DNA from: Corticibacter populi
Lineage (GTDB): Bacteria; Pseudomonadota; Gammaproteobacteria; Burkholderiales; Burkholderiaceae_C
Direction of reading: 5' to 3'
NCBI RefSeq assembly: GCF_004217315.1
Contig: NZ_SGWR01000002.1
Coordinates: 1-64,000, forward strand
Length of the DNA stretch: 64,000 nucleotides
Both the position numbers and the translations under genes were made by a program. Of this stretch, positions 27,905 to 38,505 are shown piece by piece. A model generated the notes under the pieces. It saw nothing but the letters and a program-made list of their open reading frames with translations. It was not told the DNA's origin and did not search any database. Numbering within the stretch: the first letter of the stretch is position 1; every line of letters starts with the position of its first letter.

Positions 27905-28900
27905 ATGTCATATGCCTTGATCGACCTCGAAAACATCAATGAGCAAAGCTATGAGAACCTGCTGGCTCTCTGGGCAGACCTGGAAGCCGCGCTCAACAGC
28001 GCGCTGCAGCACCCCGACCGGGTTGGCGACTTTCCCACCAAGCTCGCCGAGCTGCGCCGCTGGCTGGAGGACATGATCCAGCAGGACAGCGACACCGCGC
28101 TCTACCTGATGTTCCAGCTGGCCTCGACCTCCATGGCCGGCTACAGCGCCTCGCACGCACTGGTGTGCGCCAGTCTCTGCCACATGGTGGCCCCGCCGCT
28201 GGGCCTGGGCCCGCATGAGCGCGTCACCCTGCTGCATGCGGCCATGAGCATGAATATCGGCATGACCGGCCTGCAGGACGAACTGGCCCTGCAGACCGAG
28301 CGGCCGACACTGTTGCAGGAGCAGGCCATCCAAGACCATCCGCAGGCCGGCGTGCAGCTGCTGCGCTCGCTGGGGGTCATCGACCCATTGTGGCTGGAAG
28401 TCATCGCCCACCACCACACACCGCCCGCCGAGCGCCTGCCGCTGCAATCGCTGAACACCACCCAGCGCCTGACCCGCGTGCTGGCCTCGATCGACCGCTA
28501 TGCGGCGATGATCAGCCCACGCAAATCGCGGCCCGATCGCAGCGTCGGCGACTCGCTGCGCGCCATCATGGGGCAGCGCTTCGACCCGCGCGACGAGGTC
28601 GGCAAGGCGCTGGCCGCCACCGCCGGCCTCTACCCTCCCGGCACGCTGGTCAAGCTCGACACCCAGGAAATCGCCGTAGTGCTGCGCCGCACCCAGGAGC
28701 CCAAGTACCCGATGGTGGCCGGCATCATCGACAGCAAGGGCCGCCCCTATGAGCGCCCGCCGCTCTACCTCACGGCGAGCGGCAAGCCGCGCATCATCAA
28801 CAGCCTGCCACTCTCGGCCATCAGCTTCTCGCTCGACCACCGCACCATGGTCAGCCTGGGGCTGTTCACCGCCCGCCAGGCCGCCGGCACACAGGGCTGA
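27905..28900 (+). CDS. Degenerate HD-GYP-like protein
   Basis: A 331-residue cytoplasmic protein. It resembles HD-GYP phosphodiesterases in SASHALVCASLCHMVAPPLGL, QDHPQAGVQLLRSLGV, VIAHHHTPPAER and ASIDRYAAMISPRKSR. However, the HD dyad is replaced by SMNIGMTG, the GYP loop is altered and the H-H-E is H-H-H. It is therefore unlikely to hydrolyse cyclic di-GMP in the usual way and may be a binding or scaffold protein. About 125 C-terminal residues (KLDTQEIAVVLRRTQEPKYP) form a separate domain seen after many HD-GYP domains. Confidence 0.65.
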   Translation: MSYALIDLENINEQSYENLLALWADLEAALNSALQHPDRVGDFPTKLAELRRWLEDMIQQDSDTALYLMFQLASTSMAGYSASHALVCASLCHMVAPPLGLGPHERVTLLHAAMSMNIGMTGLQDELALQTERPTLLQEQAIQDHPQAGVQLLRSLGVIDPLWLEVIAHHHTPPAERLPLQSLNTTQRLTRVLASIDRYAAMISPRKSRPDRSVGDSLRAIMGQRFDPRDEVGKALAATAGLYPPGTLVKLDTQEIAVVLRRTQEPKYPMVAGIIDSKGRPYERPPLYLTASGKPRIINSLPLSAISFSLDHRTMVSLGLFTARQAAGTQG

Positions 28901-28933
28901 CGCGGGGCCGGATCCTGTGCCGCGGCCAGCGCG

Positions 28934-29614
28934 TCAATGCCGCCGCTTGCGTTTGGCTCCCGCCGGGCGCGCACCTGGCGCGGCGGCAGTCTTCGACTGG
29001 CCGATGCGCGGCTCCTGGCCGGCGAGCAGCCGTGCCATGTTGGCACGATGCCGGTACAGCAGCAGCACCGCCATCACGCCAATGGCCAGCAAAACCATCC
29101 GGTCATAAGGCCAGGCCGCGCCGCCGCCGAGCAGGTAGTACACCGGCGCCAGCACCGCCGCAACCATCGAGGACAGCGACGACATGCGCGAGAGCGCCAA
29201 CGCGATGACCCAGGTCAGCGCGACTGCCAGGCCCAGCCACGGGCTCAGGCCCAGCAGCACGCCCAACGCCGTTGCCACGCCCTTGCCACCCTTGAAGCGG
29301 ATGAAGATCGGCCAGAGGTGCCCGGCAAATGCCGCCAGGCCCACCGCCGCCTGCGCGCCGTCCCACAGGCCCCAGCGACCGCCAAACCAGCCCACCAGCG
29401 CCACCGGCAGCCAGCCCTTGGCAGCATCGAGCAGCAAGGTCAGCGCCGCCGCCAACTTGCTGCCCGAGCGCAGCACATTGGTGGCGCCCGGATTGCCACT
29501 GCCAAAGCTGCGCGGATCACGCAGGCCCAGCAGCCGGCTCACCACCACGGCAAACGGCACCGAACCCAGCAAATAGGCCAGCAGCACCGCCACCAGCAGA
29601 TACACGGTTTCCAT
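28934..29614 (-). CDS. plsY: Glycerol-3-phosphate acyltransferase PlsY
   Basis: A 226-residue inner-membrane enzyme that acylates glycerol-3-phosphate from acyl phosphate, starting phospholipid synthesis. Family motifs are [17 protein letters not shown], then [19 protein letters not shown] (motif with S-G-N-P-G-A-T-N). DAAKGWLPV and [17 protein letters not shown] follow. Five or more membrane segments are visible. The C-terminus is basic ([14 protein letters not shown]). Start is METVYLL; upstream residues are excluded. A perfect hairpin lies 34 bases before the start. Confidence 0.95.
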   Translation of the reverse strand: METVYLLVAVLLAYLLGSVPFAVVVSRLLGLRDPRSFGSGNPGATNVLRSGSKLAAALTLLLDAAKGWLPVALVGWFGGRWGLWDGAQAAVGLAAFAGHLWPIFIRFKGGKGVATALGVLLGLSPWLGLAVALTWVIALALSRMSSLSSMVAAVLAPVYYLLGGGAAWPYDRMVLLAIGVMAVLLLYRHRANMARLLAGQEPRIGQSKTAAAPGARPAGAKRKRRH

Positions 29615-29647
29615 CCACAACTCCAATGACACTTCGTCGAGCATTGC

Positions 29648-29674
29648 GGAGACGCTGATTGATTCAGCGTCTCC
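29648..29674. promoter_or_regulatory. Perfect 11-bp hairpin upstream of plsY
   Basis: GGAGACGCTGA (29648-29658), a 5-base loop, then TCAGCGTCTCC (29664-29674). It lies 34 bases before plsY in the plsY-glmU divergent spacer. No T-run follows on either strand that would make a classic terminator. It may be an operator or a 5' UTR stem of plsY. Confidence 0.4.
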
Positions 29675-29871
29675 TTGACACGAACAGACAAACAAACGGC
29701 CGCCATTATGGCGCGCCAGCCGCCTCGCCAGCACGCAGGCCGGCCGCATACCGGTCAATAATAAAGGCTTGGAATCGTGCCCGCACCGCCCGCGCCACGA
29801 CGCATATCGGTGGCGCCTCCAGGCACCATGGGCATCCTTTCTCTTCTTTCTGATTTCTGATCACCCCTCGC

Positions 29872-31332
29872 ATGTCGATCCCGCCCCAGTCCACTCCGCA
29901 CCCGCTCTCCATCGTCGTCCTGGCCGCCGGCAAGGGCACCCGCATGCAAAGCCAGACCCCGAAGGTGCTGCAGCCGCTGGGGGGACGGCCACTGCTCGCG
30001 CATGTGCTGGAGACCGCCGCGGCGCTGCAGCCGCAGCGGCTGATCACGGTCACCGGCCATGGTGCCGAGCAGGTCGATGCCTTTGTGCGCGGTCCCGCCG
30101 CCGAACTCACCGGCGCCGCGCAGATCGGCATTGCCGCGCAGGTGCCGCAGCATGGCACCGGTCATGCCGTGCAGCAGGCCGTGCCGCAACTGCCCGATGA
30201 ACACATGGTGCTGGTGCTGCTGGGAGATGTGCCGCTGGTCACCGCCGACAGCCTGCGTACCGTGCTGGCGCTGTGCGACAACCGCCAGCTCGCACTGCTG
30301 ACCGTGCAGATGGATGACCCCAGCGGCTACGGACGCATCGTGCGCGATGGCGACGGTCAGGTGCGCGCCATCGTCGAACACAAGGATGCCAGCGCAGCCC
30401 AGCGCGCCATCGGCGAGGTCAACAGCGGCATCATGGCCTTCCCCTCCCGCCTGCTCAAGCCCTGGTTGCAGCGGCTCGGCAACGACAACGCGCAGGGCGA
30501 GTATTACCTCACGGACCTGATCGCGATGGCCTGCGCCGACGGCGTGGCCGTGCAGGCGCACTGCCTGCCGGCCATGCAAGGCTGGCAGGTCGCGGGCGTC
30601 AACAGCCCGGCGCAGCTGGCCGCGCTGGAGCGCCGCTACCAGTGGCAGCAGGCCGAGCAGTTGATGGCCGCCGGCGTGCGGCTGGCCGATCCGTCCCGTT
30701 TCGAGCTGCGCGCCGCCACCGGCAGCGTGCACGCCGGCAGGCTCGAATGCGGTCAGGACGTGGAGATCGACATCGGCTGCATCTTCGGCGGGCAGGTGGT
30801 GCTGGGCCAGGGCTGCCGCATCGGCGCCTACAACCACATCGCCAATGCCCATATCGGCGCCGGCAGCATCGTCGCGCCCTACTCGCACATTGACGGCGAG
30901 CAAAGCGGCGTGCGCGTGGGTGCCGACGCGCGCATCGGCCCGTTCGCGCGGCTGCGGCCCGGCGCGACACTGGGCGACGAAGTGCACATCGGCAATTTCG
31001 TCGAAGTCAAGAACAGCACGCTGGCGCAGGGCGCCAAGGCCAACCACCTGGCCTACCTGGGCGACGCCAGCGTGGGCGCGCGCGTCAACTATGGCGCCGG
31101 CGCCATCACTGCCAATTACGACGGTGCCAACAAGCACCGCACCGTCATCGGTGCGGACGTGCACATCGGCAGCAACTCGGTGCTGGTGGCGCCGGTGACG
31201 ATTGGCGCGGGCGGCACCGTGGGCGCCGGCTCCACAATCACCCGCGACACGCCCGCGAACAGCCTCACCGTCGCGCGGGCCAGGGCCGTCAGCGTCAGCG
31301 GCTGGCAGCGGCCGGGCAAGAAGAAAAGCTGA
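29872..31332 (+). CDS. glmU: Bifunctional GlcNAc-1-P uridyltransferase / GlcN-1-P acetyltransferase
   Basis: A 486-residue enzyme that makes UDP-GlcNAc for cell wall and LPS. The N-terminal pyrophosphorylase has VVLAAGKGTRMQSQTPKVL (about 16-34), QHGTGHAV and LLGDVPLV. The C-terminal left-handed beta helix has hexapeptide repeats from about 265. These include GPFARLRPGATLGDEVHIGN, VEVKNSTLAQGAKANHLAYLGD and YGAGAITANYDGANKHRTVIG. Length is slightly above the usual 456, mostly at the N-terminus. Confidence 0.97.
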   Translation: MSIPPQSTPHPLSIVVLAAGKGTRMQSQTPKVLQPLGGRPLLAHVLETAAALQPQRLITVTGHGAEQVDAFVRGPAAELTGAAQIGIAAQVPQHGTGHAVQQAVPQLPDEHMVLVLLGDVPLVTADSLRTVLALCDNRQLALLTVQMDDPSGYGRIVRDGDGQVRAIVEHKDASAAQRAIGEVNSGIMAFPSRLLKPWLQRLGNDNAQGEYYLTDLIAMACADGVAVQAHCLPAMQGWQVAGVNSPAQLAALERRYQWQQAEQLMAAGVRLADPSRFELRAATGSVHAGRLECGQDVEIDIGCIFGGQVVLGQGCRIGAYNHIANAHIGAGSIVAPYSHIDGEQSGVRVGADARIGPFARLRPGATLGDEVHIGNFVEVKNSTLAQGAKANHLAYLGDASVGARVNYGAGAITANYDGANKHRTVIGADVHIGSNSVLVAPVTIGAGGTVGAGSTITRDTPANSLTVARARAVSVSGWQRPGKKKS

Positions 31333-31360
31333 AGCGGAAAAGAGCCGAAGCGGTTGTTCA

Positions 31361-31370
31361 GAACCTGTTC
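31361..31370. repeat. 10-bp relic of the stop-codon element, flanked by stop copies
   Basis: GAACCTGTTC lies between TCA 31358-31360 and TCA 31371-31373; the second TCA is the complement of the MBL gene's TGA stop. So only the outermost ends of the element remain, still with the stop codon duplicated on both sides. This is what deletion between the two ends would leave. Confidence 0.6.
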
Positions 31371-32207
31371 TCAGGCAGCCAGGCTGGACACCGATGGAGC
31401 GACGGCGCCGGGTTCGATCCAGCCCGAGCCGCCCTCCTGGCTGGCCACCAGCAGTTCGACCGGCGCCTGCTGCACGGCATGGCGCATCCAGTGCAGCGCA
31501 TGCTCGGGACGGTTGTTCTGCTGGCTCAGGTGGGCTGCCACCACATACTGCAGGTCATCGTGCAGCACCTGCTGCAACAGTTCGGCCGCCACCTCATTGG
31601 CCAGGTGCCCGAGCCGCCCGCTGATGCGGCGCTTGAGAAAGGCCGGATAGCGCGATTGCAAGAGCATCTCGCGGTCGTGGTTGAACTCCAGCAGCAGGGC
31701 ATGGCAATGCGCCGCATGCTCGGCCACATGCCCGGTCACATGGCCCAGATCGGTGACGATGGCGATGTGCACATCCTGCTGGCTGATGCGCAGCTGCAGC
31801 GGTTCGCGCGCATCGTGCGGCACCGTGAAGGGCAGCGCCTCCATCTGTCCCCAGCGCAGAGGCTGGCCATCGCGGGCCAGCTGCCACATGCCGGCGGTGT
31901 CGGGCGCACCTGCGGCCAGCCAGGTGCCATGACTGGACCAGACCGGAATCTGCCACTGGCGCGCCACGTCGAAGGCCGCGCCAACATGGTCGGAATGCTC
32001 GTGGGTGACGAAGATGGCGTCGAGATCCGCCATCTGCAGGCCTTCGCCCTGCAGCCGCTGGCGCAGCTGCTTGGCATTCATGCCGCAATCGACCAGCACG
32101 CGAAACGGCGCGGGCGCAGCATCCGCGCCCGGCGCCTGCAGCCCCTCGATCAGCGTGGCGTTGCCGGCACTGCCGCTGGCCAGGCTGCGAAAGCGCAATC
32201 GGCTCAC
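31371..32207 (-). CDS. MBL-fold metallohydrolase (YycJ/WalJ-like)
   Basis: A 278-residue metallo-beta-lactamase-fold hydrolase. RFRSLASGSAGNATLIEG is the N-terminal strand with the S-G-S-x-G-N block, and LVDCGMNAKQLRQRL follows. The metal motif is FVTHEHSDHVGAAFDVA (H-x-H-x-D-H), and later ligands include VTDLGHVT and LEFNHD. Some family members act on RNA or cyclic phosphates. It is the last gene of dapA-bamC-MBL, 19 bases after bamC. Its own substrate is unknown. Confidence 0.85.
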   Translation of the reverse strand: MSRLRFRSLASGSAGNATLIEGLQAPGADAAPAPFRVLVDCGMNAKQLRQRLQGEGLQMADLDAIFVTHEHSDHVGAAFDVARQWQIPVWSSHGTWLAAGAPDTAGMWQLARDGQPLRWGQMEALPFTVPHDAREPLQLRISQQDVHIAIVTDLGHVTGHVAEHAAHCHALLLEFNHDREMLLQSRYPAFLKRRISGRLGHLANEVAAELLQQVLHDDLQYVVAAHLSQQNNRPEHALHWMRHAVQQAPVELLVASQEGGSGWIEPGAVAPSVSSLAA

Positions 32208-32226
32208 AGTGTGTCCACGCGCCCGA

Positions 32227-33357
32227 TCAACGCAGGTCTTCGTGCAGCAGCCCGATGATGCTGTCGGCCTGCTCGGCGCTGACGGGCTGGCCCGTCTCGC
32301 TGAGCACTGTCACGTGCGAGAGCGCACCTTCGCTGCGCACCACGACGCGGTACTTGACCGGCGCCGGCACGGCCGCGCCACGGCCGAGCACACGGCCGAA
32401 GAAGCCCGGTTGCTCGCGGTCGGACTGCGGCACGTAGCGCACGAAGTAGATGCCTTGCGAGCGGTCGCGGTCCTCGACGGTGAAGCCGGTGCGGTCCAGC
32501 GCCGTGCCAACGCGGCGCCAGGCGCGGTCGAAGCCGTCCTGCAGTTCCAACGCGGGCGCACCCTGCACTTGCACGCGCGTGGCGCCGACGAAAGGCGCAC
32601 CACCTTGCGCGCTTTCGGCGCCCGAGGCAACGATGGCGCGCGACTGTTCCTCGCTGGTGCCCAGTTGCACCAGCAGGCGGCGCAGGAATTCGGTCTCCAG
32701 CTCCGGGTCGGCCGGGCGCGGCACCCAGGTGGTGGTGTCCTTGGCCTGGTTGCTGAACTCCTCGATCATGCCGCGGTGCGTGATGTAGATGTCGGTGCCG
32801 CCATCGGCGCGACGCTCCAGGCGCGTGCGGAACTTGTCCCGCTCGCCGGTCGAATACAGCGAATCGAGCAGCCTGCCCAGCGTGTTGCGGATGAAGTCCT
32901 GCGGCAGCTTGGCGCGGTTCTCGGCCCAATCGGTCTCCATGATGCCCAGGTTGGGCTGGTCCATCGCCAGGGCGAAGCCATTGTCCATCCAGAACTGGCG
33001 CACCGGATCCCACAGCACGTCAGCCGAACGCGGCACGCTCAGCCAGCGCAGGCTGCCGTCGCGGAGCAGTTGCACGTCGGCCAACTGGTCGCGCGCCACG
33101 CCTTCGCCCTGGCCGCGCTGGATCTGGCTGGCCAGCATGGCGTTGGCCGAGACGGCGCCACCCGGCACGTTGTAGCGGCTCTCCTGCGGCAGCTGCGTCA
33201 GGTCCGGCGGCACTTCCAGCGAGGTGCCCTTGGAGGCGCTGCGGTAGTCGATCTTGTCTTCCTGCAGGGCGGAGCAGGCACTCAGGGCCACGGTCACGGT
33301 CAGCAGGCCGGCCTTGGAGGCAGCAGAGGAAAAATGCATGGCGAAGGTGCTTTTCAT
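32227..33357 (-). CDS. bamC: Outer-membrane assembly lipoprotein BamC
   Basis: A 376-residue lipoprotein, an accessory part of the BAM complex that inserts outer-membrane proteins. The lipobox VALSAC puts the lipidated Cys at residue 28. The following unstructured segment KIDYRSASKGTSLEVPPDLT is the classic BamC/NlpB/DapX start that contacts BamD. Two helix-grip domains fill the rest. It follows dapA by 42 bases, the arrangement typical of proteobacteria. Start is ATG 33357; an in-frame codon five upstream is ignored. Confidence 0.9.
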   Translation of the reverse strand: MKSTFAMHFSSAASKAGLLTVTVALSACSALQEDKIDYRSASKGTSLEVPPDLTQLPQESRYNVPGGAVSANAMLASQIQRGQGEGVARDQLADVQLLRDGSLRWLSVPRSADVLWDPVRQFWMDNGFALAMDQPNLGIMETDWAENRAKLPQDFIRNTLGRLLDSLYSTGERDKFRTRLERRADGGTDIYITHRGMIEEFSNQAKDTTTWVPRPADPELETEFLRRLLVQLGTSEEQSRAIVASGAESAQGGAPFVGATRVQVQGAPALELQDGFDRAWRRVGTALDRTGFTVEDRDRSQGIYFVRYVPQSDREQPGFFGRVLGRGAAVPAPVKYRVVVRSEGALSHVTVLSETGQPVSAEQADSIIGLLHEDLR

Positions 33358-33399
33358 AGGGTTCGGTCGCACAAAATTCGGGTTTCTGGCTGCGGCGGC

Positions 33400-34296
33400 T
33401 CAGGCCAGTATGCCGACGGCACGCATGGCGTCTTCGAGCGGCTGGCGATACGGCTGGGCCAGTGGCGTCATCGGCAGGCGCAGGGTCGCGCCGCAGCGGC
33501 CAAGGCGGTGCAGGGCCCACTTGACGGGGATCGGGTTGGCCTCGGTGAACAAGGCCTTGTGCAGTGGCAGCAGACGCTGCTGGATGGCATTGGCCTCCTT
33601 GACATCGCCGGCCAGCGCGGCACGGCAGAGCTGGCTCATCAGGGCAGGCGCGACGTTGGCTGTGACGCTGACGTTGCCGTGGCCCCCGCAGAACATCAGC
33701 GCGATGGCGGTAGGGTCGTCCCCCGAATAAACCGCAAAGCCTTCGGGCACGTCGCGGATCAGCCATTGCGCACGGGCGATGTCGCCGGTGGCCTCCTTGA
33801 TGCCGATAATGCTGGGAATCTCGGCGAGCCGCAGCACCGTGTCGTGGTGCAGATCGGCCACCGAGCGGCCCGGCACGTTGTAGAGGTACATCGGCAGGTC
33901 GGGCGTGGCCTCGGCGATGGCGCGGAAGTGCTGGTACTGGCCTTCCTGGGTCGGCTTGTTGTAGTAAGGCACCACCTGCAGCTGGCTGTCGGCGCCCACC
34001 TGCTTGGCAAACCTGGCCAGCGAGATCGCCTCGGCCGTGGAGTTGGCACCGCAGCCTGCCATGATGGGAATGCGGCCGCCCGCATGCTCGACGGCCACGC
34101 GAATGACCTCGTGGTGCTCTTCGAAGGTGATGGTGGGCGACTCCCCGGTCGTTCCCACCACGCTGACGCAGTCGGTGCCCTGCTCGATGTGCCAGTCGAT
34201 CAGCCGCCGCAGACAATCGTAGTCGATGCTGCCGTCCTCGTTCAGGGGGGTCACCAGGGCAACGATGCTGCCCGTCAATGGAACCGGAGATGTCAT
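33400..34296 (-). CDS. dapA: 4-Hydroxy-tetrahydrodipicolinate synthase
   Basis: A 298-residue aldolase that condenses pyruvate with aspartate semialdehyde in lysine/diaminopimelate synthesis. [30 protein letters not shown] (substrate T-T motif), and [14 protein letters not shown] are visible. The catalytic Tyr is in YNVPGRS and the Schiff-base Lys in [10 protein letters not shown] (about residue 160s). Length is standard. It leads the dapA-bamC-MBL set. Confidence 0.96.
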   Translation of the reverse strand: MTSPVPLTGSIVALVTPLNEDGSIDYDCLRRLIDWHIEQGTDCVSVVGTTGESPTITFEEHHEVIRVAVEHAGGRIPIMAGCGANSTAEAISLARFAKQVGADSQLQVVPYYNKPTQEGQYQHFRAIAEATPDLPMYLYNVPGRSVADLHHDTVLRLAEIPSIIGIKEATGDIARAQWLIRDVPEGFAVYSGDDPTAIALMFCGGHGNVSVTANVAPALMSQLCRAALAGDVKEANAIQQRLLPLHKALFTEANPIPVKWALHRLGRCGATLRLPMTPLAQPYRQPLEDAMRAVGILA

Positions 34297-34418
34297 AAGA
34301 AAAATCTGTTTTCCAAACCCAAAGCCGCCATTCTAGTGCGGGATGCATGCCCATCCTCGGACACGCATCCGCCGCCGCAGTTCCCGCCCCCCGGCCCCGT
34401 CGCCACAATCGGGGCGCA

Positions 34419-34568
34419 TCACATGCAGGCCCAGAGCTGGTCGGCCAGGCGCACCACCAGTTCCGGGTTCCGGTAGAGCCCGAACACCACGGCCAGCAAT
34501 GCCAGTGCCCCGACTGCCGCCAGGGCCAGCAGCACCGCCCTGCGGGATGGTTTGCGAAGAGTGGGCAT
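34419..34568 (-). CDS. Small single-pass membrane protein, 49 residues
   Basis: A short gene encoding MPTLRKPSRRAVLLALAAVG and continuing through one hydrophobic segment (about 11-31) to a conserved-looking tail NPELVVRLADQLWACM. The ribosome binding site AAAGGA overlaps the stop codon of the MFS gene, 9 bases upstream, so translation is coupled to it. Positive residues precede the membrane segment, giving an N-in topology. Function unknown. Confidence 0.7.
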   Translation of the reverse strand: MPTLRKPSRRAVLLALAAVGALALLAVVFGLYRNPELVVRLADQLWACM

Positions 34569-34577
34569 GGAGTCCTT

Positions 34578-35840
34578 TCAAGCCGGTTGTGCCGCCCGTG
34601 TGCGCACCAGCGGACGCTCGTCGATGGGCAGGTTGACGAGCCCCGCAAAGACCCCCAGCGCGATGGCAATATACCAAGTCACATCGTAGCTGCCGGTGCG
34701 GTCGTAAAGCAGGCCGCCCAGCCATACACCCAGGAAACTGCCGATCTGGTGGCTGAAGAACACCACGCCGCCGAGCATCGAGAGGTGGCGCACGCCGAAG
34801 ATCTGCGCCACGGTGGCATTGGTGGGCGGCACGGTCGACAGCCACAGCGCACCCATCACCGCCGAGAACACATAGACGCTCAGCGGCGACAATGGCACCA
34901 GCAGGAAGATGGAAATCACCACGGCGCGAGCGAAATAGATGAAGGCGAGGATCTTGCGGCGCGCGTACTTCTGCCCCAGCACGCCGGCCGCATAGGTGCC
35001 AAAGACGTTGAAGAGCCCGATCAGCGCCAGCGCATAGGTGGCCACGTGCGCGGGCAACTGGTGGTCCTTCAGGTAGCTGGGCATGTGCACGCCGATGAAG
35101 ACGACCTGGAAGCCGCAGACGAAGTAGCCCGCCGTCAGCAGCAGAAAGCTGCGCTGCGCCAGCGCCTCGCGCAGCGCTTCGCGTATGCCCTGCCCGGCTG
35201 CCGCGCTGCGATTGGCCAGGCCCGCCGCCTGGCCGCGCGCGAATTGCGGCTCGCGCAGGCCCAGCGCCAATGGCACGATCAGTACCGCCAATGCCGCCAG
35301 CGCCACCAGTGCCGCCTGCCAGCCGAACGCGCCGATCAGCGAGCCCTCGACCGGCAGCATCAGGAACTGCCCGAAGGAGCCGGCCGCAGCCGTCACACCC
35401 ATGGCCCAGGAACGCTTTTCCATCGGGATCTGCCGTCCGATCACGCCATAGACCACAGCGTAGGTGGTGCCGGCCTGCGCCAGCCCGACCAGCACGCCCG
35501 CCATCAGCGTGAACTGCATCGGGCTGGCCGCGTGCGCCATGCCCAGCAGACCCAGCGCGTAGCACAGGCCGCCGGCCATCAGCACGCGGGTGGCGCCGAA
35601 ACGGTCGGCCACCATGCCGATGAAGATGCCGAAAAAGCCCCAGGCGATGTTCTGCACCGCAATCGCAAAGGAGAAGTCCTGGCGGCTCCAGCCCATCTCC
35701 TGCGTGATCGGCTGCAGCCACAGGCCGAAGCCGTGCCGAATGCCCATCGACAGCGTGACGACGGCCGCGCCACAGGCAAGCAACTGCGCCATGGACAAGG
35801 GCGCCGGGGCGCTTGCGCTGGTCGGGGATGGGGATGGCAT
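34578..35840 (-). CDS. Major facilitator superfamily transporter
   Basis: A 420-residue inner-membrane carrier with about 12 hydrophobic segments. SMGIRHGFGLWLQPITQEMG at about 31-50, AWGFFGIFIGMVADRFGATR (the G-x-x-x-D-R-x-G loop 2-3 motif) and GVIGRQIPMEKRSWAMGVTA are typical. It resembles the oxalate/formate antiporter and monocarboxylate group, so an organic anion is possible but unproven. Start is ATG 35840; upstream in-frame codons to 36116 lie over the palindromic element and are rejected. Its stop is 9 bases before the small membrane gene. Confidence 0.85.
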   Translation of the reverse strand: MPSPSPTSASAPAPLSMAQLLACGAAVVTLSMGIRHGFGLWLQPITQEMGWSRQDFSFAIAVQNIAWGFFGIFIGMVADRFGATRVLMAGGLCYALGLLGMAHAASPMQFTLMAGVLVGLAQAGTTYAVVYGVIGRQIPMEKRSWAMGVTAAAGSFGQFLMLPVEGSLIGAFGWQAALVALAALAVLIVPLALGLREPQFARGQAAGLANRSAAAGQGIREALREALAQRSFLLLTAGYFVCGFQVVFIGVHMPSYLKDHQLPAHVATYALALIGLFNVFGTYAAGVLGQKYARRKILAFIYFARAVVISIFLLVPLSPLSVYVFSAVMGALWLSTVPPTNATVAQIFGVRHLSMLGGVVFFSHQIGSFLGVWLGGLLYDRTGSYDVTWYIAIALGVFAGLVNLPIDERPLVRTRAAQPA

Positions 35841-36058
35841 GTGCGGCTCCACAGGAAAGGGATCGAAAGAGAAGCGTGATCTTACGGAGAATCCCCCCGG
35901 CGTGCTCGGCACCGTGCGACAGCGCTGCTCGGGGATTACCCCGCCTGTGCACTGGCCGGCGCCTTTGCTACATTGGTCAGCGCCATGTCCTGCGGCCCCA
36001 CCCGGCCGCAGTCGCCTGGCAGCCTTCCATGATGCGCGGGCCACCCCCGTGCATTCTG

Positions 36059-37475
<1,417 letters not shown>

Positions 37476-37487
37476 AAGGGACGGATC

Positions 37488-38501
37488 ATGGCAAACATGA
37501 CGATGATCCAGGCCCTGCGCTCGGCCATGGACGTAATGCTGGAGCGCGACGACAGCGTGGTGGTCTACGGCCAGGACGTGGGCTACTTCGGCGGTGTGTT
37601 CCGCTGCACCGAGGGCCTGCAGGCCAGGTATGGCAGGACGCGCGTGTTCGACGCGCCAATCAGCGAGAGCGGCATCGTCGGCACCGCCGTGGGCATGGCC
37701 GCCTACGGGCTGCGGCCGGTGGTGGAAGTGCAATTCGCCGACTATGTCTACCCGGCGCTCGACCAGATCATGTCCGAGGTGGCGCGGCTGCGCTACCGGT
37801 CGGCGGGCGACTTCAGCGCCGCGCTCACCATCCGCATGCCCTGCGGCGGCGGCATCTACGGCGGCCAGACGCACAGCCAGAGCCCCGAGGCGCTGTTCGT
37901 CCACACCTGCGGCCTGCGCACCGTGATGCCCAGCAACCCCTACGACGCCAAGGGCCTGCTGATCGCCAGCATCGAAAGCAACGACCCGGTGATCTTCCTC
38001 GAACCCAAGCGGCTCTACAACGGCCCGTTCGACGGCCACCACGACCGGCCGCTGGTGCCCTGGTCCAGGCATGCGCTCGGCGAAGTGCCCGAAGGCCATT
38101 ACCGCGTGCCGCTGGAGAGCGCCAGCATCGTGCGCGCGGGCGGCGCCGTCACGGTGCTGGCCTACGGCACCATGGTCTTCGTGGCCGAGGCGGCCGTGCA
38201 GGAAACGGGGATCGACGCCGAAATCATCGACCTGCGCAGCCTCTGGCCGCTGGACCTGGAGACCATCGTGGCCTCGGTGGAGAAGACCGGCCGCTGCCTC
38301 ATCGTGCACGAGGCCACGCGCACCAGCGGCTTCGGCGCCGAGCTGGCGGCGCTGGTGCAGGAGCACTGCTTCTGGCACCTCGAAGCCCCCATCGAGCGCG
38401 TCGCCGGCTGGGACACCCCCTACCCGCACGCGCAGGAGTGGTCGTACTTCCCCGGCCCGCAACGGGTTGGCGAAGCGCTCAAGAAAGTCATGGAGGGCTG
38501 A
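37488..38501 (+). CDS. bkdA2: Branched-chain 2-oxoacid dehydrogenase E1 beta
   Basis: A 337-residue partner of E1 alpha. MTMIQALRSAMDVMLERDD, GQDVGYFGGVFRCTEGLQ, DAPISESGIVGTAVGMAAYG and PCGGGIYGGQTHSQSPEALF are transketolase-type beta motifs. EIIDLRSLWPLDLETIVASV and HEATRTSGFGAELAAL lie in the C-terminal domain. It starts 12 bases after bkdA1 and ends 4 bases before bkdB. Confidence 0.96.
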   Translation: MANMTMIQALRSAMDVMLERDDSVVVYGQDVGYFGGVFRCTEGLQARYGRTRVFDAPISESGIVGTAVGMAAYGLRPVVEVQFADYVYPALDQIMSEVARLRYRSAGDFSAALTIRMPCGGGIYGGQTHSQSPEALFVHTCGLRTVMPSNPYDAKGLLIASIESNDPVIFLEPKRLYNGPFDGHHDRPLVPWSRHALGEVPEGHYRVPLESASIVRAGGAVTVLAYGTMVFVAEAAVQETGIDAEIIDLRSLWPLDLETIVASVEKTGRCLIVHEATRTSGFGAELAALVQEHCFWHLEAPIERVAGWDTPYPHAQEWSYFPGPQRVGEALKKVMEG

Positions 38502-38505
38502 AGGC

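Noticed and set aside
27905-28900. Active cyclic di-GMP phosphodiesterase
   Set aside because: The HD dyad and GYP motif are not intact, so catalytic function should not be assigned.
33020-34669. 549-codon minus-strand frame overlapping dapA in another frame
   Set aside because: Overlaps dapA, which has all catalytic motifs. Only the 49-codon small gene at 34419-34568 is separately supported.
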